Assembly: GCA_022510385.1 (NCBI GenBank)
Contig: JAFLTQ010000006.1
Span: 62,001-126,000, forward strand
Direction of reading: 5' to 3'
From: Muribaculaceae bacterium
GTDB taxonomy: Bacteria > Bacteroidota > Bacteroidia > Bacteroidales > Muribaculaceae
Length of the DNA: 64,000 bases
Below are positions 44,344 to 54,252 of this stretch, one piece after another (position 1 is the stretch's first letter; each line of letters begins with the position of its first letter). Under the pieces are notes generated by a model. That model was given only the letters and a program-made list of their open reading frames with translations, was not told the origin of the DNA and ran no database searches. The translations under genes and the position numbers were made by a program.

Positions 44344-45591
44344 ATGAAAAAAATTCTTTTTACTTCATTAAGTTTGGCCCTTATGTTAAATTTATTTTCC
44401 TGTGGGTCAAATAAAGAAAGTGATAAACAGACAGAGTCAGTTGTTGTAATTGAAAGCGAATCTGATAATTCCGAAGAAATAGAGGTAATACCCGCAAATC
44501 TGGAAGAACTGTCGACTGAATACAAATCCCTGATAGGAGTTTTGCAGCCATCTTTGGCAGAATATGATTATAATTTCCCGAAAGATTGGATAAATATTTC
44601 ACAGCAAAAAGAATGGGACGAAATTGGATTTGATTCCAACTTGCAAGGGGCAATATCAAGATTATCCTTTTTTACATTTGATGGTGTAAAAGTTGGCGAA
44701 TATAGAGACAATGCAACATCGCCTTTTTATGAGACAGAATTGAAACCTCAGGCAAAAGATAAAAATTTTGATCAATCTGTCAGGCTCAATATTTTCAGAT
44801 ATCCCAAAAACGGATTGCCCCTTTTGGCAATTAACGGGAAAGTGCTTAATGCCAACCATTACCGAATGACAGTGGATGGTAGAAATAGACAATTACTGAT
44901 TTCAGCAAGAGTGGATCGTTCCTCTCCGTTCATCAACTTCAATGATTCCACTTCAGAAGTTCCTGAATATGATCCATATAAAATGGTAACTTCCACTTCT
45001 CAGGCCTTCAATTGGGATAATCACAATAATGAGGCTTATCGAGATGTTGACGACCCATTGGCTTATCTTGCAGAATCAGACCCCGAAAAATATTTATTCG
45101 TAAACATTACAATGCATGGGGTGGATCAAGAAGCCCCTATGATCGATCTTAAAGTGGATGGTGAAGAGTTTGCTTTAATAAAAAACACATGGGAAAATGA
45201 AGTGTTATCCCCTGAAGAAATTATGACAGTGAAAAAACATCTGTTTGACAAAACCTTTGGTCAGACAATCTATGAATACAATACCGGCGTTGGAACTCCG
45301 GTCGCCGCCCCTTATGTTGACAAATATATAGAGATGCATAATAGTGGGAAGTCCGGTTATCACGAAGCCGGTAGAAATGAATTTAAATTCGGGCGTGATG
45401 TTAAAATTAATGATGAAAAATGGGGCCGTGTCTATCGAATTGCTCAAAATAATGACAACATAGAACTCTATGTTTTCAGATATGGAGAGGCCGACAAACC
45501 CGAAAAAATTATATTGCCAAAATCATCACAAAGCAATAAAATAAAACTCACTTTTAATGGAAAGAGTGAAGAACTTGAAGAAATAAAATAA
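44344..45591 (+). CDS. Putative lipoprotein (415 aa)
   Basis: The signal peptide with lipobox LNLFSC-G places the acylated Cys at about residue 20. An acidic linker (ESESDNSEEIEV) follows, then a globular region with no recognised family. VNITMHGVDQEAPMIDLKVD and VYRIAQNNDNIELYVFRYGE near the C-terminus suggest beta-rich modules. 21 bp separate it from the next lipoprotein, so the two are probably co-transcribed. Function unknown. Confidence 0.72.
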   Translation: MKKILFTSLSLALMLNLFSCGSNKESDKQTESVVVIESESDNSEEIEVIPANLEELSTEYKSLIGVLQPSLAEYDYNFPKDWINISQQKEWDEIGFDSNLQGAISRLSFFTFDGVKVGEYRDNATSPFYETELKPQAKDKNFDQSVRLNIFRYPKNGLPLLAINGKVLNANHYRMTVDGRNRQLLISARVDRSSPFINFNDSTSEVPEYDPYKMVTSTSQAFNWDNHNNEAYRDVDDPLAYLAESDPEKYLFVNITMHGVDQEAPMIDLKVDGEEFALIKNTWENEVLSPEEIMTVKKHLFDKTFGQTIYEYNTGVGTPVAAPYVDKYIEMHNSGKSGYHEAGRNEFKFGRDVKINDEKWGRVYRIAQNNDNIELYVFRYGEADKPEKIILPKSSQSNKIKLTFNGKSEELEEIK

Positions 45592-45612
45592 AGATTACAC
45601 TTTACACTTTGT

Positions 45613-46983
45613 ATGAGAACGAAAAAAATTTTAATAAAATTCTTCCTGATAGCCCTTATTTGCCTTTTTATTCCAACATTAGTCAACTGTGGAGGTTCTA
45701 AGGAAAATAATAATGATGAGAATGTTGAAGTGGACGTAGAATTTGTCGGTTCTGACGATGAAGATTCTATGGCCTCCTCTCAGGAAAATGTCGAGATTGT
45801 TTCCCAAGAATTCATAGGAGTTGATTTAGGATTGCCAAGTGGCAATATCTGGGCTTCAAGTAATTTAGGAGCGAAAGAACCGTGGGATTATGGAGATTAT
45901 TACACTCTGGGAGTGAATCATCCCGGAAGCATGATAGCCAAAGACTACCATGAAAAGACAAAAGGGATAGGGGAACAAGATGTAATATCCGGCGACCAGA
46001 GGTATGATGCAGCGGCGGCTGTATCCGGTTCTCGATGGCGCACGCCATCATATTCAGATTTCAAGGAATTGAAAGATAATTGCACCTGGAAATGGACAGT
46101 TTTGGGCGGTCATCAAGGGTATTGGGTCATCGGATCTAATGGGAATTCTATTTTTTTTCCTGCAGCCGGATCTGAATCTTCTCATTTAGGAAATATGAAA
46201 GATGAGAAAGGGGTAATAAATGAAGAAAATAAGGGCTATTATATGTTTTATTCCACCCGGCCTACCAAATGGCTTGCCGGAAGACTCTCGTTTGAAAAGG
46301 GACGTAGTGACCTTCACGAATTATCTAAAGCAAGTTGGGATCATTATGCGTCTAATATAAGACCCATCACTAATGATTATTCGGCAGTCAAGACCAACGA
46401 ATTGGATTCGGGTAAATACCGACCCATCACAAAATTTGTATATACAAAACCAACAGGAGTGGCAAATGGACATGGTTATGTGGATCTCGGGTTACCGAGC
46501 GGCACAAAATGGGCTACTTTAAATATTGGTGCCAATGAACCGATTGATGAAGGTGATAGCTTTTGCTGGGGAAGAATTATCCCGGATGAGGAATATTATA
46601 GGATGGAAGATTTTCCGGAGCCTCCTTCTTTCTTTGGTGGCAATCCAACCCATGATGCAGCTACAGCTCTTTGGGGAGATTCCTGGAAAATCCCTTCACA
46701 GAAAAATATTCAAGAACTTATTGACAATTGCCAGTGGGTCTATATGTCGACATATGATACTAACGACAAAAATATCTATATGATTGGCATAGGTCCAAAT
46801 AGGAATACCATTATACTCCCGGCAAGTGATGAGGTTGGCTCATATTGGTCGACAAGTTTAAGCGAATATGAAGAAAATGCAGCCGCTACTATGTATATAG
46901 TAAAAAGGGGAGTTAGCCCGGATATCGGTGCAAATTACATTTATTACAGATCTCTGATACGCCCCGTTCTAAAAAAAGGTTAA
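45613..46983 (+). CDS. Lipoprotein with two FISUMP domains
   Basis: 456 residues. Signal and lipobox TLVNC-G, an Asn/Asp/Glu-rich linker, then two Fibrobacter succinogenes major paralogous domains. The first starts VDLGLPSGNIWASSNLGAKE at about residue 75, and the second YVDLGLPSGTKWATLNIGAN at about 293. Each has the typical late segment with GSRWRTPSYSDFKELK or GDSWKIPSQKNIQELI. These C-type-lectin-like domains are found on surface proteins of Bacteroidetes, and a binding role is likely but not proven. Confidence 0.85.
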   Translation: MRTKKILIKFFLIALICLFIPTLVNCGGSKENNNDENVEVDVEFVGSDDEDSMASSQENVEIVSQEFIGVDLGLPSGNIWASSNLGAKEPWDYGDYYTLGVNHPGSMIAKDYHEKTKGIGEQDVISGDQRYDAAAAVSGSRWRTPSYSDFKELKDNCTWKWTVLGGHQGYWVIGSNGNSIFFPAAGSESSHLGNMKDEKGVINEENKGYYMFYSTRPTKWLAGRLSFEKGRSDLHELSKASWDHYASNIRPITNDYSAVKTNELDSGKYRPITKFVYTKPTGVANGHGYVDLGLPSGTKWATLNIGANEPIDEGDSFCWGRIIPDEEYYRMEDFPEPPSFFGGNPTHDAATALWGDSWKIPSQKNIQELIDNCQWVYMSTYDTNDKNIYMIGIGPNRNTIILPASDEVGSYWSTSLSEYEENAAATMYIVKRGVSPDIGANYIYYRSLIRPVLKKG

Positions 46984-47218
46984 ACAATTAAAAAATACCT
47001 CAATAGCATCAGAGATTGTGGTAAAACAAAAATCACCCCGTTCGGCAAACAGGTCTTTGAATAAAAATTAAGCTATAAATATGCTCCAGAATAAAGGAGG
47101 GAGTGAGAGATATTCCCGGTTTATTTTTGGGGAAGGGTGTTTTAACATTAAAAAACGTTAATATTTAACTGAAAACTGTGAAAAATTATTAAAAATAGGA
47201 ATGTAAAAAGGAATTCTT

Positions 47219-47248
47219 TTTGTGATACCACGGAAAGCCGTAAATTTG
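47219..47248 (+). promoter_or_regulatory. Likely promoter of the fimbrial operon
   Basis: TTTG (47219-47222) and TAAATTTG (47241-47248) with an 18-bp spacer precede a leader of about 210 nt. AAAGCC and GGCTTT flank the -7 element. The rest of 46984-47467 holds no gene that I see. Confidence 0.55.
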
Positions 47249-47467
47249 TATAGCATAAATTAAGGAAAGCGTGGCTTTATGTATTTCTTTTAATTCCGCT
47301 TGGTTGTTAAGAAAAACAGGTAAAAAATTCTATTTTTCTATATTTCGAAACGGTTATTCTTAGATAAATTATTGCTTCTTAGATATTTGGATATATTTTA
47401 GAGCCTTGTCTCCTTCGCTTTCAATTGCAAATTTTTCAGTCATGGAGAGGAGCTGTGACTTCTTATA

Positions 47468-48052
47468 ATGCAAATGTTAAAGAAAAGCTTATTTGCAGCA
47501 GTTTTACTCTTCTCTTCTTTCTTTTCTTTAAACGCACAGGTAGGCATAAAGAGTAACTTGATAGCCGACGGCCTGTTGTCTCCCAATCTTGGAGTAGAGA
47601 TAGGACTTGCCCCCCACTGGAGCCTTGATCTTACGGGAGAAGTCAATTTCTGGGATGTCAACCGCCACAAATGGAAACACTGGCTGGCTCAGCCCGAGGC
47701 ACGCTATTGGTTCTGCGACCGGTTTGCGGGCCATTTCCTTGGGTTTCATGCCATAGGGGGTCAGTATAATTTCGGTAATCTCCACAACAACATCACCTTT
47801 TTGGGGAGCAAGTTCAAGAATCTCACCGATTACCGCTACCAGGGCTGGGCGGCGGGAGCCGGCATAGCCTACGGATATGCGTGGCCGGTACATAAACACT
47901 GGAACATAGAGGCCGAGATAGGAGTGGGGTGGATGTATACACGCTACGATAAATTCAGTTGTGAAAATTGCGGGCGCAAGCTTGAGAGCAACCGGCCCCA
48001 TAATTATGTAGGGCCGACCAAACTGGCGTTGAATGTTGAATATGTCTTCTAA
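47468..48052 (+). CDS. DUF3575 domain-containing protein
   Basis: 194 residues. Signal peptide (LLFSSFFSLNAQ), then a small outer-membrane-like beta-barrel domain: VGIKSNLIADGLLSPNLGVE, WLAQPEARYWFCDRFAGHFL, and a C-terminal aromatic residue (NVEYVF). DUF3575 genes head Mfa-type fimbrial operons in Bacteroidales, and the gene stands at that position here. The start may be the second Met (47474). Confidence 0.85.
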   Translation: MQMLKKSLFAAVLLFSSFFSLNAQVGIKSNLIADGLLSPNLGVEIGLAPHWSLDLTGEVNFWDVNRHKWKHWLAQPEARYWFCDRFAGHFLGFHAIGGQYNFGNLHNNITFLGSKFKNLTDYRYQGWAAGAGIAYGYAWPVHKHWNIEAEIGVGWMYTRYDKFSCENCGRKLESNRPHNYVGPTKLALNVEYVF

Positions 48053-48072
48053 ACTGCATTATACCTGAAAAT

Positions 48073-49512
48073 ATGAAAACACTCAAAAAAATACTACTAC
48101 TGTGCGGCATATGCATGGCTGCATTTTCCACAGGGATGGCACAGGATAATGCAGAGAGCGAATTTTATCTCACCTCCCCGTCGCTTATACGCAACGGCAA
48201 CCTGATGACGGTGGACATGTCGTTTGATTTTGAAGGGATGAAGTTGAAGAGCAACCAGGCGGCAGTATTCACCCCGATGCTCATATCCAGCAACGACACC
48301 ATCAGGCTTCTGCCCGTCGGTCTGTACGGCAAGACAGCCTGGATACAGCATCAGAGAGGTATCTTGAAGACAGAGCCGGTTGACAGGGAGATAGCGCTAA
48401 AATACAAACGCGGGATGGAGCCTGTGGCCTATCAGCAACATGTGGAATACAGCGAAGAGATGAACGGCTCCTATCTTGTGGTAAGGAAAGATCTCTACGG
48501 CTGTGCCGGATGCAATGACGGAGAATTCACATCGGAAGAACTCACAGCCTACATAGAGCCCCTTGAAATGGAAGCTCCGCAACTTATGTACATGGCGGCC
48601 ATCGACGAAGGAGTCAAGATGCGCGAACTAAGCGGGCGGGCCTATGTGGATTTCCCGGTCAATAAGATAGTGATATATCCGGAGTACCGGAACAACACCT
48701 ACGAACTGGGCAAGATCATCGCCACGATCGACTCGGTAAAGAATGATCCCGACATAACGGTTACCAGTATCCATATAGCAGGAACGGCCTCACCCGAGGG
48801 ACCCTACGACAACAACGTGTACCTGGCAAAGAACCGTACGAAAGCCCTGAAAGAGTATGTCACCAATCTTTATAACTTCCCGAAAGATTTTATCCAGACG
48901 GCCTATGACCCGGTGGATTGGAAAGGATTGAGAGAATGGCTTGAACATAACAACATCAATCATAAGGAAGAGATACTTTCGATAGTGAATTCCAATATAG
49001 AGCCTTATGCCAGGAATTCAAAGATCAAGACAGATTTTCCTTCGGAATATGAATGGTTGCTGAGGAATGTCTATCCGGCGTTACGCCATTCCGACTATGT
49101 GATACAGTATCAGATACGAGAATTCACCAATATATCAGAGATAGCCGAAATAATAAAGACAAAGCCACAGAAACTCTCGCTTAGCGAGATGTACAGGCTT
49201 GCGGCCAGCCTGGAGCCGGGCTCAGACGAATACAACGAAGTGTTTGAGATAGCAGTAAGGTTATATCCCGAAGATGAAAGGGCCAACCTGAATGCAGCCA
49301 ACACGGCACTTTCTCGCGGAGACCTTATTTACGCAGAGAGATATCTCGAAAAGGCAGGCAACTCACCGGAGGCCACATATGCCCGCGGAGTTCTCAAAGG
49401 GATGCAAGGCGACTATTTGGAAGCTGTAAGACTAATCGAACAGGCACGAGATTCCGGTCTACAGGGCACTGAAGAGATGCTTGGACGCTTCAATTCATTA
49501 TTAAACCGATAA
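48073..49512 (+). CDS. DUF3868/OmpA-like fimbrial accessory protein
   Basis: 479 residues with a signal peptide (ICMAAFSTGMAQ). The N-terminal half is DUF3868-like (FDFEGMKLKSNQAAVFTPML). The middle (about 220-310) resembles an OmpA peptidoglycan-binding fold: TSIHIAGTASPEGPYDNNVY followed by LAKNRTKALKEYV. The last ~90 residues look like TPR helices (LNAANTALSRGDLIYAERYL). It could tie fimbrial assembly to the cell wall. 20 bp after the DUF3575 gene. Confidence 0.82.
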   Translation: MKTLKKILLLCGICMAAFSTGMAQDNAESEFYLTSPSLIRNGNLMTVDMSFDFEGMKLKSNQAAVFTPMLISSNDTIRLLPVGLYGKTAWIQHQRGILKTEPVDREIALKYKRGMEPVAYQQHVEYSEEMNGSYLVVRKDLYGCAGCNDGEFTSEELTAYIEPLEMEAPQLMYMAAIDEGVKMRELSGRAYVDFPVNKIVIYPEYRNNTYELGKIIATIDSVKNDPDITVTSIHIAGTASPEGPYDNNVYLAKNRTKALKEYVTNLYNFPKDFIQTAYDPVDWKGLREWLEHNNINHKEEILSIVNSNIEPYARNSKIKTDFPSEYEWLLRNVYPALRHSDYVIQYQIREFTNISEIAEIIKTKPQKLSLSEMYRLAASLEPGSDEYNEVFEIAVRLYPEDERANLNAANTALSRGDLIYAERYLEKAGNSPEATYARGVLKGMQGDYLEAVRLIEQARDSGLQGTEEMLGRFNSLLNR

Positions 49513-49591
49513 AACAGCCGTAGGATATTCAAGCAACATCAATTCGCTGTATTATCATATTAAACAAGCATAACAAATAACCAAACATAAA

Positions 49592-51637
49592 ATGAAAAAA
49601 TATTTTTACACCCTTCTTCTTGGCACAATCCTGGCAGGATGTACAGCCAATGACGACCTCAAGAATGGAGGAAACAAAGCAGACAACCAGCTCCTTGGAG
49701 AGGGACAAACAAGTTATCTCTCTATAAGAATTCAAGCTCCCGGCGGCATGTTTACAAGAGCCGGTGACGACAATTACAAGGAAGGTTCAGAAATTGAGAA
49801 CTATGTGAATCTTGTACGGTTCTTCTTCTTCAATGATGATGATGGAGCCGCCTATATAAGAAAAAATCCTCTTTTCGATACAGAGAAGCCACAGGGGGAA
49901 GACAACCTGCAATATTTTTCATATTATGATTTTTATCCCACCCCTTATGAAAATGCAAATGGTGATCCATCAGCATCAGAGTCTGCAGGGACTGTAGAAA
50001 AGGTTCTCACCACTATGCTTGTGTTAAACCTCACCGATAATGAAGAATACGCACCCTCGCAAATTGTTGCTGTGGTTAACCCCTCTTCTAATGTCTTAGC
50101 CCTGACCAATCCAGATCTATCCACACTCACCGGAACAACAATGGTTGCAGACTATCTGACAGGTTTAACAGAGAATAACTTCGTAATGAGCAATTCTGTC
50201 TATATTGCCACAATCGAAAACAACGGATATAAAATTGTGACCCAAAATATAGAAGATAATCTGGCAACCACCCAGCCTGAAGCTCAGGCCAATCCTCTAT
50301 ATGTATACGTGGAACGCGCTGTGGCACGTTTAGACATGACTTTCAATCCCACCAAATATGCAGACCCCCAAAAAACCACTAACAATCCTGCTCAATTCAT
50401 TCCCATAACGCTGGATGATGAAAATAAAACCGTATTATATCCCACCGGTTTCAGTTTCACCAGTGAAGACAGGGATTACTCAAGTGATGCTACTTCAGGC
50501 ACTCAAGAATATGATAATGAGCCTATCTACGCCAAGTTCCTCGGCTGGGCAATTACCTCCACTCCCGTAGAATCTAATCTGATAAAGGATATCACAGTTA
50601 ATTGGGGAGGCTCAACCAATATTTTCGGAAGCAACAGTGAGCCTTGGTATGTTTCTGATTACCACCGTTCTTTCTGGGCCATGAACCCCGCTTCCCTTAT
50701 TGACAATGCCGAAAAGTATGAATGGTTCTCATTTAATGAATTATCAGGTTTAGATGAAGACGTTGCTCAGATCGGATTCCCAATGCCGCCTGTGGCTCAA
50801 CCAGGTGAACCGATTCCTGTTGTGACAAAATATATGCAAGAGAATGCAAATCCATATGAATCTTCTATTGGAGGAACAGGCACTATGGTAGCTAAAAATC
50901 CGGCAGAACCTACAAAGGTGATATATGCAGCCCAACTATGTACAAACGATGGCACACCTGTCACTATCGCTGACTGGAACGGTGTATATTTCACATTAGA
51001 TGGCCTTAAAAACTATGCAGCCACCACACTTAATATGTATTACAAGGATAATCAAGGTAAATATGTTCCCATCAAAGGTTCTCAGATTACATTTATCACT
51101 AACTCTGATTTCAAAGGCTCCGGCCCCATTTTCAGTTCAAACAACTACCGGGTTTATGCCACGCTGACCACATCTACAGAAGAAGACGACCAGAACGATC
51201 CTATCAATAATGCCGCGGGTCAAACATGGTATCACCTTACCGATAATGTCAACCCCGGTGAGGCCACTGACGCTGACTACACACCGATAGTACCTGCCGG
51301 CACTTCCGAAGATCAGGCTCTGAAGACAATAACCAACTACATGGCTGAGGTGTTCGGTCACGCAATGATATGGAATGAAGGTTATACCTATTATTACTAT
51401 ACTATTCGCCACCTTGGCAACCCGGAAAACGAAAAAACTCCCGGCCATTTTGGAGTTGTGCGTAACCACATCTATAATAGCACGGTAAATGCGCTTTCCG
51501 GACTGGGTACTCCGGTGTGGGATCCCGAGGAGGATATCTATCCCGAGAAACCAGAACATGAGGGCAACAACCTCTCAGCTGTTATCAAAGTATTACAATG
51601 GCGTTTGGTAACGGCAGAATATGAATTGAACTGGTAA
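49592..51637 (+). CDS. mfa1: Mfa1-family major fimbrial subunit
   Basis: 681 residues. The lipobox TILAGC-T is at residue 17. A likely Arg-specific processing site is MFTR-AG at Arg56. Two beta-sandwich domains follow, with a conserved end (VVRNHIYNSTVNALSGLGTP, VLQWRLVTAEYELNW) typical of Mfa1 donor strands. In this system the lipoprotein precursor reaches the outer membrane, is cut after Arg, and polymerises by strand exchange. The gene is larger than P. gingivalis mfa1, suggesting extra surface loops. Confidence 0.85.
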   Translation: MKKYFYTLLLGTILAGCTANDDLKNGGNKADNQLLGEGQTSYLSIRIQAPGGMFTRAGDDNYKEGSEIENYVNLVRFFFFNDDDGAAYIRKNPLFDTEKPQGEDNLQYFSYYDFYPTPYENANGDPSASESAGTVEKVLTTMLVLNLTDNEEYAPSQIVAVVNPSSNVLALTNPDLSTLTGTTMVADYLTGLTENNFVMSNSVYIATIENNGYKIVTQNIEDNLATTQPEAQANPLYVYVERAVARLDMTFNPTKYADPQKTTNNPAQFIPITLDDENKTVLYPTGFSFTSEDRDYSSDATSGTQEYDNEPIYAKFLGWAITSTPVESNLIKDITVNWGGSTNIFGSNSEPWYVSDYHRSFWAMNPASLIDNAEKYEWFSFNELSGLDEDVAQIGFPMPPVAQPGEPIPVVTKYMQENANPYESSIGGTGTMVAKNPAEPTKVIYAAQLCTNDGTPVTIADWNGVYFTLDGLKNYAATTLNMYYKDNQGKYVPIKGSQITFITNSDFKGSGPIFSSNNYRVYATLTTSTEEDDQNDPINNAAGQTWYHLTDNVNPGEATDADYTPIVPAGTSEDQALKTITNYMAEVFGHAMIWNEGYTYYYYTIRHLGNPENEKTPGHFGVVRNHIYNSTVNALSGLGTPVWDPEEDIYPEKPEHEGNNLSAVIKVLQWRLVTAEYELNW

Positions 51638-51718
51638 TATCCCTCAATATTGGCTGATCTTTCCTTGCGGAGAGATCCAGCCCCTAACTTCTATAGAATG
51701 TTGAATTATTTCAAAAAT

Positions 51719-52777
51719 ATGAATTATAAAACTTTCCTGGCATTGGCAACCTCTGTGCTCACGCTATCATCCTGCAATAACCCTGTTTTCGATGATGAGG
51801 GAGATTGTGAAGTGCACTACTACTTGAGGTTTGTCTACGACATGAACCTGAAATGGGCCGACGCATTCCCTTCCGAAGTGAATTCGGTGAATCTTTACGC
51901 CTTCAACTCCAATGGAATCTTCGTGAAAGAATTCCTTGGAAGGGGCGATGCTCTTTCACAGGCAGGATATGAGATGGAGCTAGACCTGGATCCGGGCACC
52001 TATCAGCTTGTTGCATGGTGCGGCCTGGACAACGACGGCAAGGAGATGGAATCTTTCACTGTGCCCACACCGGAGCCCGGAGTCACTACCCTTGATGAAC
52101 TAACCTGCACTCTCAACACACTGAGCAATAGCCAATATCCGGTATATTCCGACTCAAGACTATATTTCATGTACCATGGGAATATGGAGGTGGAGCTACC
52201 CGACAGTCAGGACGGTTCATCCTATTATTACACAATGGCTCTTACCAAAGACACAAACCATATCAGAATTATCCTTCAGCAACTATCAGCCGAAGATATG
52301 GAACCCGACCGTTTCGGTTTCCGTATCACCGATGCCAATGGGGAGCTTGCCTACAACAACGACCTTCTCGGTGACACCAAGGTGAATTATCTCGAGTGGG
52401 CAAAAGGATCTGCATTGGCCGGTGTCTCAAAAAAGGATATTGTGGGAACTTCCGAACTAGTTTATGTAAACGGTGTATACGCCGACCTCAGTGTATCCAG
52501 GATTATGGCTGACCATAAGAATGAGTTTCTTCTGTCGGTCTACGACTCCAAGAAGGGTGACGACATTATTGTCGACATACCGGTGATTCAATATGCCCTT
52601 CTCTCTAAAGACTACTATGAACTGGCATACAATCATGTGATGACTGATCAGGAATTCCTCGACCGTGAGGACGAGTATGTGCTCACTTTCTTCCTCGACG
52701 AGAACATTAAATGGGTGAGTACATCAATTCTAATTCATTCCTGGAGAATTGTTTTAGATGAATACGGACTACAATAA
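51719..52777 (+). CDS. mfa2: FimB/Mfa2-family fimbrial anchor subunit
   Basis: 352 residues from MNYKTFLALATSVLTLSSCN; the track ORF starts 23 codons too early. Lipobox LTLSSC-N. The Mfa2 pattern EVHYYLRFVYDMNLKWADAF, then VNLYAFNSNGIFVKEF and LDLDPGTYQLVAWCGLDN is strong. Unlike the other subunits there is no Arg processing site after the lipobox, as expected for the membrane-held anchor. It shares one base with the next gene (TAATG). Confidence 0.88.
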   Translation: MNYKTFLALATSVLTLSSCNNPVFDDEGDCEVHYYLRFVYDMNLKWADAFPSEVNSVNLYAFNSNGIFVKEFLGRGDALSQAGYEMELDLDPGTYQLVAWCGLDNDGKEMESFTVPTPEPGVTTLDELTCTLNTLSNSQYPVYSDSRLYFMYHGNMEVELPDSQDGSSYYYTMALTKDTNHIRIILQQLSAEDMEPDRFGFRITDANGELAYNNDLLGDTKVNYLEWAKGSALAGVSKKDIVGTSELVYVNGVYADLSVSRIMADHKNEFLLSVYDSKKGDDIIVDIPVIQYALLSKDYYELAYNHVMTDQEFLDREDEYVLTFFLDENIKWVSTSILIHSWRIVLDEYGLQ

Positions 52778-54252
52778 TGAAGTATCTCAAAAGAAATATA
52801 TCTCTCAGTTTCATCTTACCGTTAATTGCACTGATGGTGAGTTCATGTTCACGGAAAGATGCTTTAGTAGCTGAAGAAAAAGATCAACAGCCTCGTATTA
52901 TTCTTAAAATAAGCCCTGTTTCCCAGGGGCAGGGGCTTGGAGGGAAAAATGTAGAGGAAATGATCCGTTCTCTCCGAATCATTATGCTTACAGAAACCAA
53001 ACTTGAGGATGGAACCACTGAAAATTTCATAGAGTTCAACAGATATATCGATTATAAGGAAGGTGATTATCAAGGTCCCGGTGAAATTGCCGCAGGTTTC
53101 AAACATATATTCACACGTCCTACAGTTAATGGAAAGAAGAAATTTTATATCCTTGCCAATGAGGAATCTGTAGGAAATATAAAGTTTCAGAAGGCTGTTC
53201 TCCCATCATGGATTAGTGATGCAGAGAATTTAACCCTATCCGATTTCCTTAACCATTATACGGGTAATTTCATCCCCGGCTTCGAAGACCCGGGAGTTGA
53301 ACCCGGCGAAGGAGAAGCCAATGGAGATGAATTTGAGGAGTACATGAATTCCGTTTATTTTTCACCCGACCTTAGCTGGAGTGTAAACACAGCATATCCC
53401 GGACAGCGTGCCGAGATATATCTGCCTTATTCATCATATTATGATGGATATGAAATAAATGGGGACAGCGGAAACGGAGAGAATACCAATATACTTGATG
53501 TGAGTATGTATCTTGTGCCGTGTGCCACTAAATTCTTTTTTAAATTCATCAATAACCGCCCTTATGATGAAGTGGCTATCAACGGTATAAGTCTCGGTGG
53601 AATCGCATCACAAAATTTTGTTTTTCCTCAACTATCGGATACAGAGAAAACCAAGAAGCTCAACTATCAGAATGTGTATTGGATAGACTGGATGAATGCT
53701 TTGGGGAATGCTACGGTTGAATCTGATAAAGTGAACAACGGTAATATTGAAGACAATATGGCATTCAACAACTTATGGGGATGGATAAAAGATTTTGAAG
53801 TACCGGAAGAAGCCTATGATCTTGAAAGTCTTGACGAAGAAAATCCGATACCGGGTATCATTGAACTTAAGCCATACGACGGCCAAAATATTTTTGGGAC
53901 GCTGCCGGTATTCAATCCCAATAACACCGACATCAATCTAACAGTGGGACCTTTCTATATTCCTGAAAGCCACTATCTTGTGGAGAAATTCGGAGCGGAG
54001 AACACCTCAGTTATTGTACAAGAATACTACCTCACCCTGGATATTGTAGAACTTACAGACAATAAAAAGGCTCCCTTCACTAATACTCCTCTTGGAACTT
54101 TTGTACCTTCCTTGTTTAGGAACACATGCGTATTGATTATCGTGAAATTAGGTGATAAGGCGGAAGCGACTGTTTATGGTGAGATTCAGCCATGGAACAC
54201 ACAATATAGCCAAAGCGGATATTTAATAGAAGAACCTGAATACGAAGAATGA
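52777..54252 (+). CDS. Fimbrillin-like lipoprotein (491 aa)
   Basis: Lipobox LMVSSC-S at about residue 24. N-terminal strands IILKISPVSQGQGLGGKNVE and IRSLRIIMLTETK resemble fimbrillin beta-sandwiches. The C-terminus TPLGTFVPSLFRNTCVLIIV, then KLGDKAEATVYGEIQPW is shared with minor or tip-type Mfa subunits. There is no TR-A type site after the lipobox. Probably a minor subunit or a second anchor; overlaps neighbours by 1 bp (upstream) and 4 bp (downstream). Confidence 0.72.
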   Translation: MKYLKRNISLSFILPLIALMVSSCSRKDALVAEEKDQQPRIILKISPVSQGQGLGGKNVEEMIRSLRIIMLTETKLEDGTTENFIEFNRYIDYKEGDYQGPGEIAAGFKHIFTRPTVNGKKKFYILANEESVGNIKFQKAVLPSWISDAENLTLSDFLNHYTGNFIPGFEDPGVEPGEGEANGDEFEEYMNSVYFSPDLSWSVNTAYPGQRAEIYLPYSSYYDGYEINGDSGNGENTNILDVSMYLVPCATKFFFKFINNRPYDEVAINGISLGGIASQNFVFPQLSDTEKTKKLNYQNVYWIDWMNALGNATVESDKVNNGNIEDNMAFNNLWGWIKDFEVPEEAYDLESLDEENPIPGIIELKPYDGQNIFGTLPVFNPNNTDINLTVGPFYIPESHYLVEKFGAENTSVIVQEYYLTLDIVELTDNKKAPFTNTPLGTFVPSLFRNTCVLIIVKLGDKAEATVYGEIQPWNTQYSQSGYLIEEPEYEE

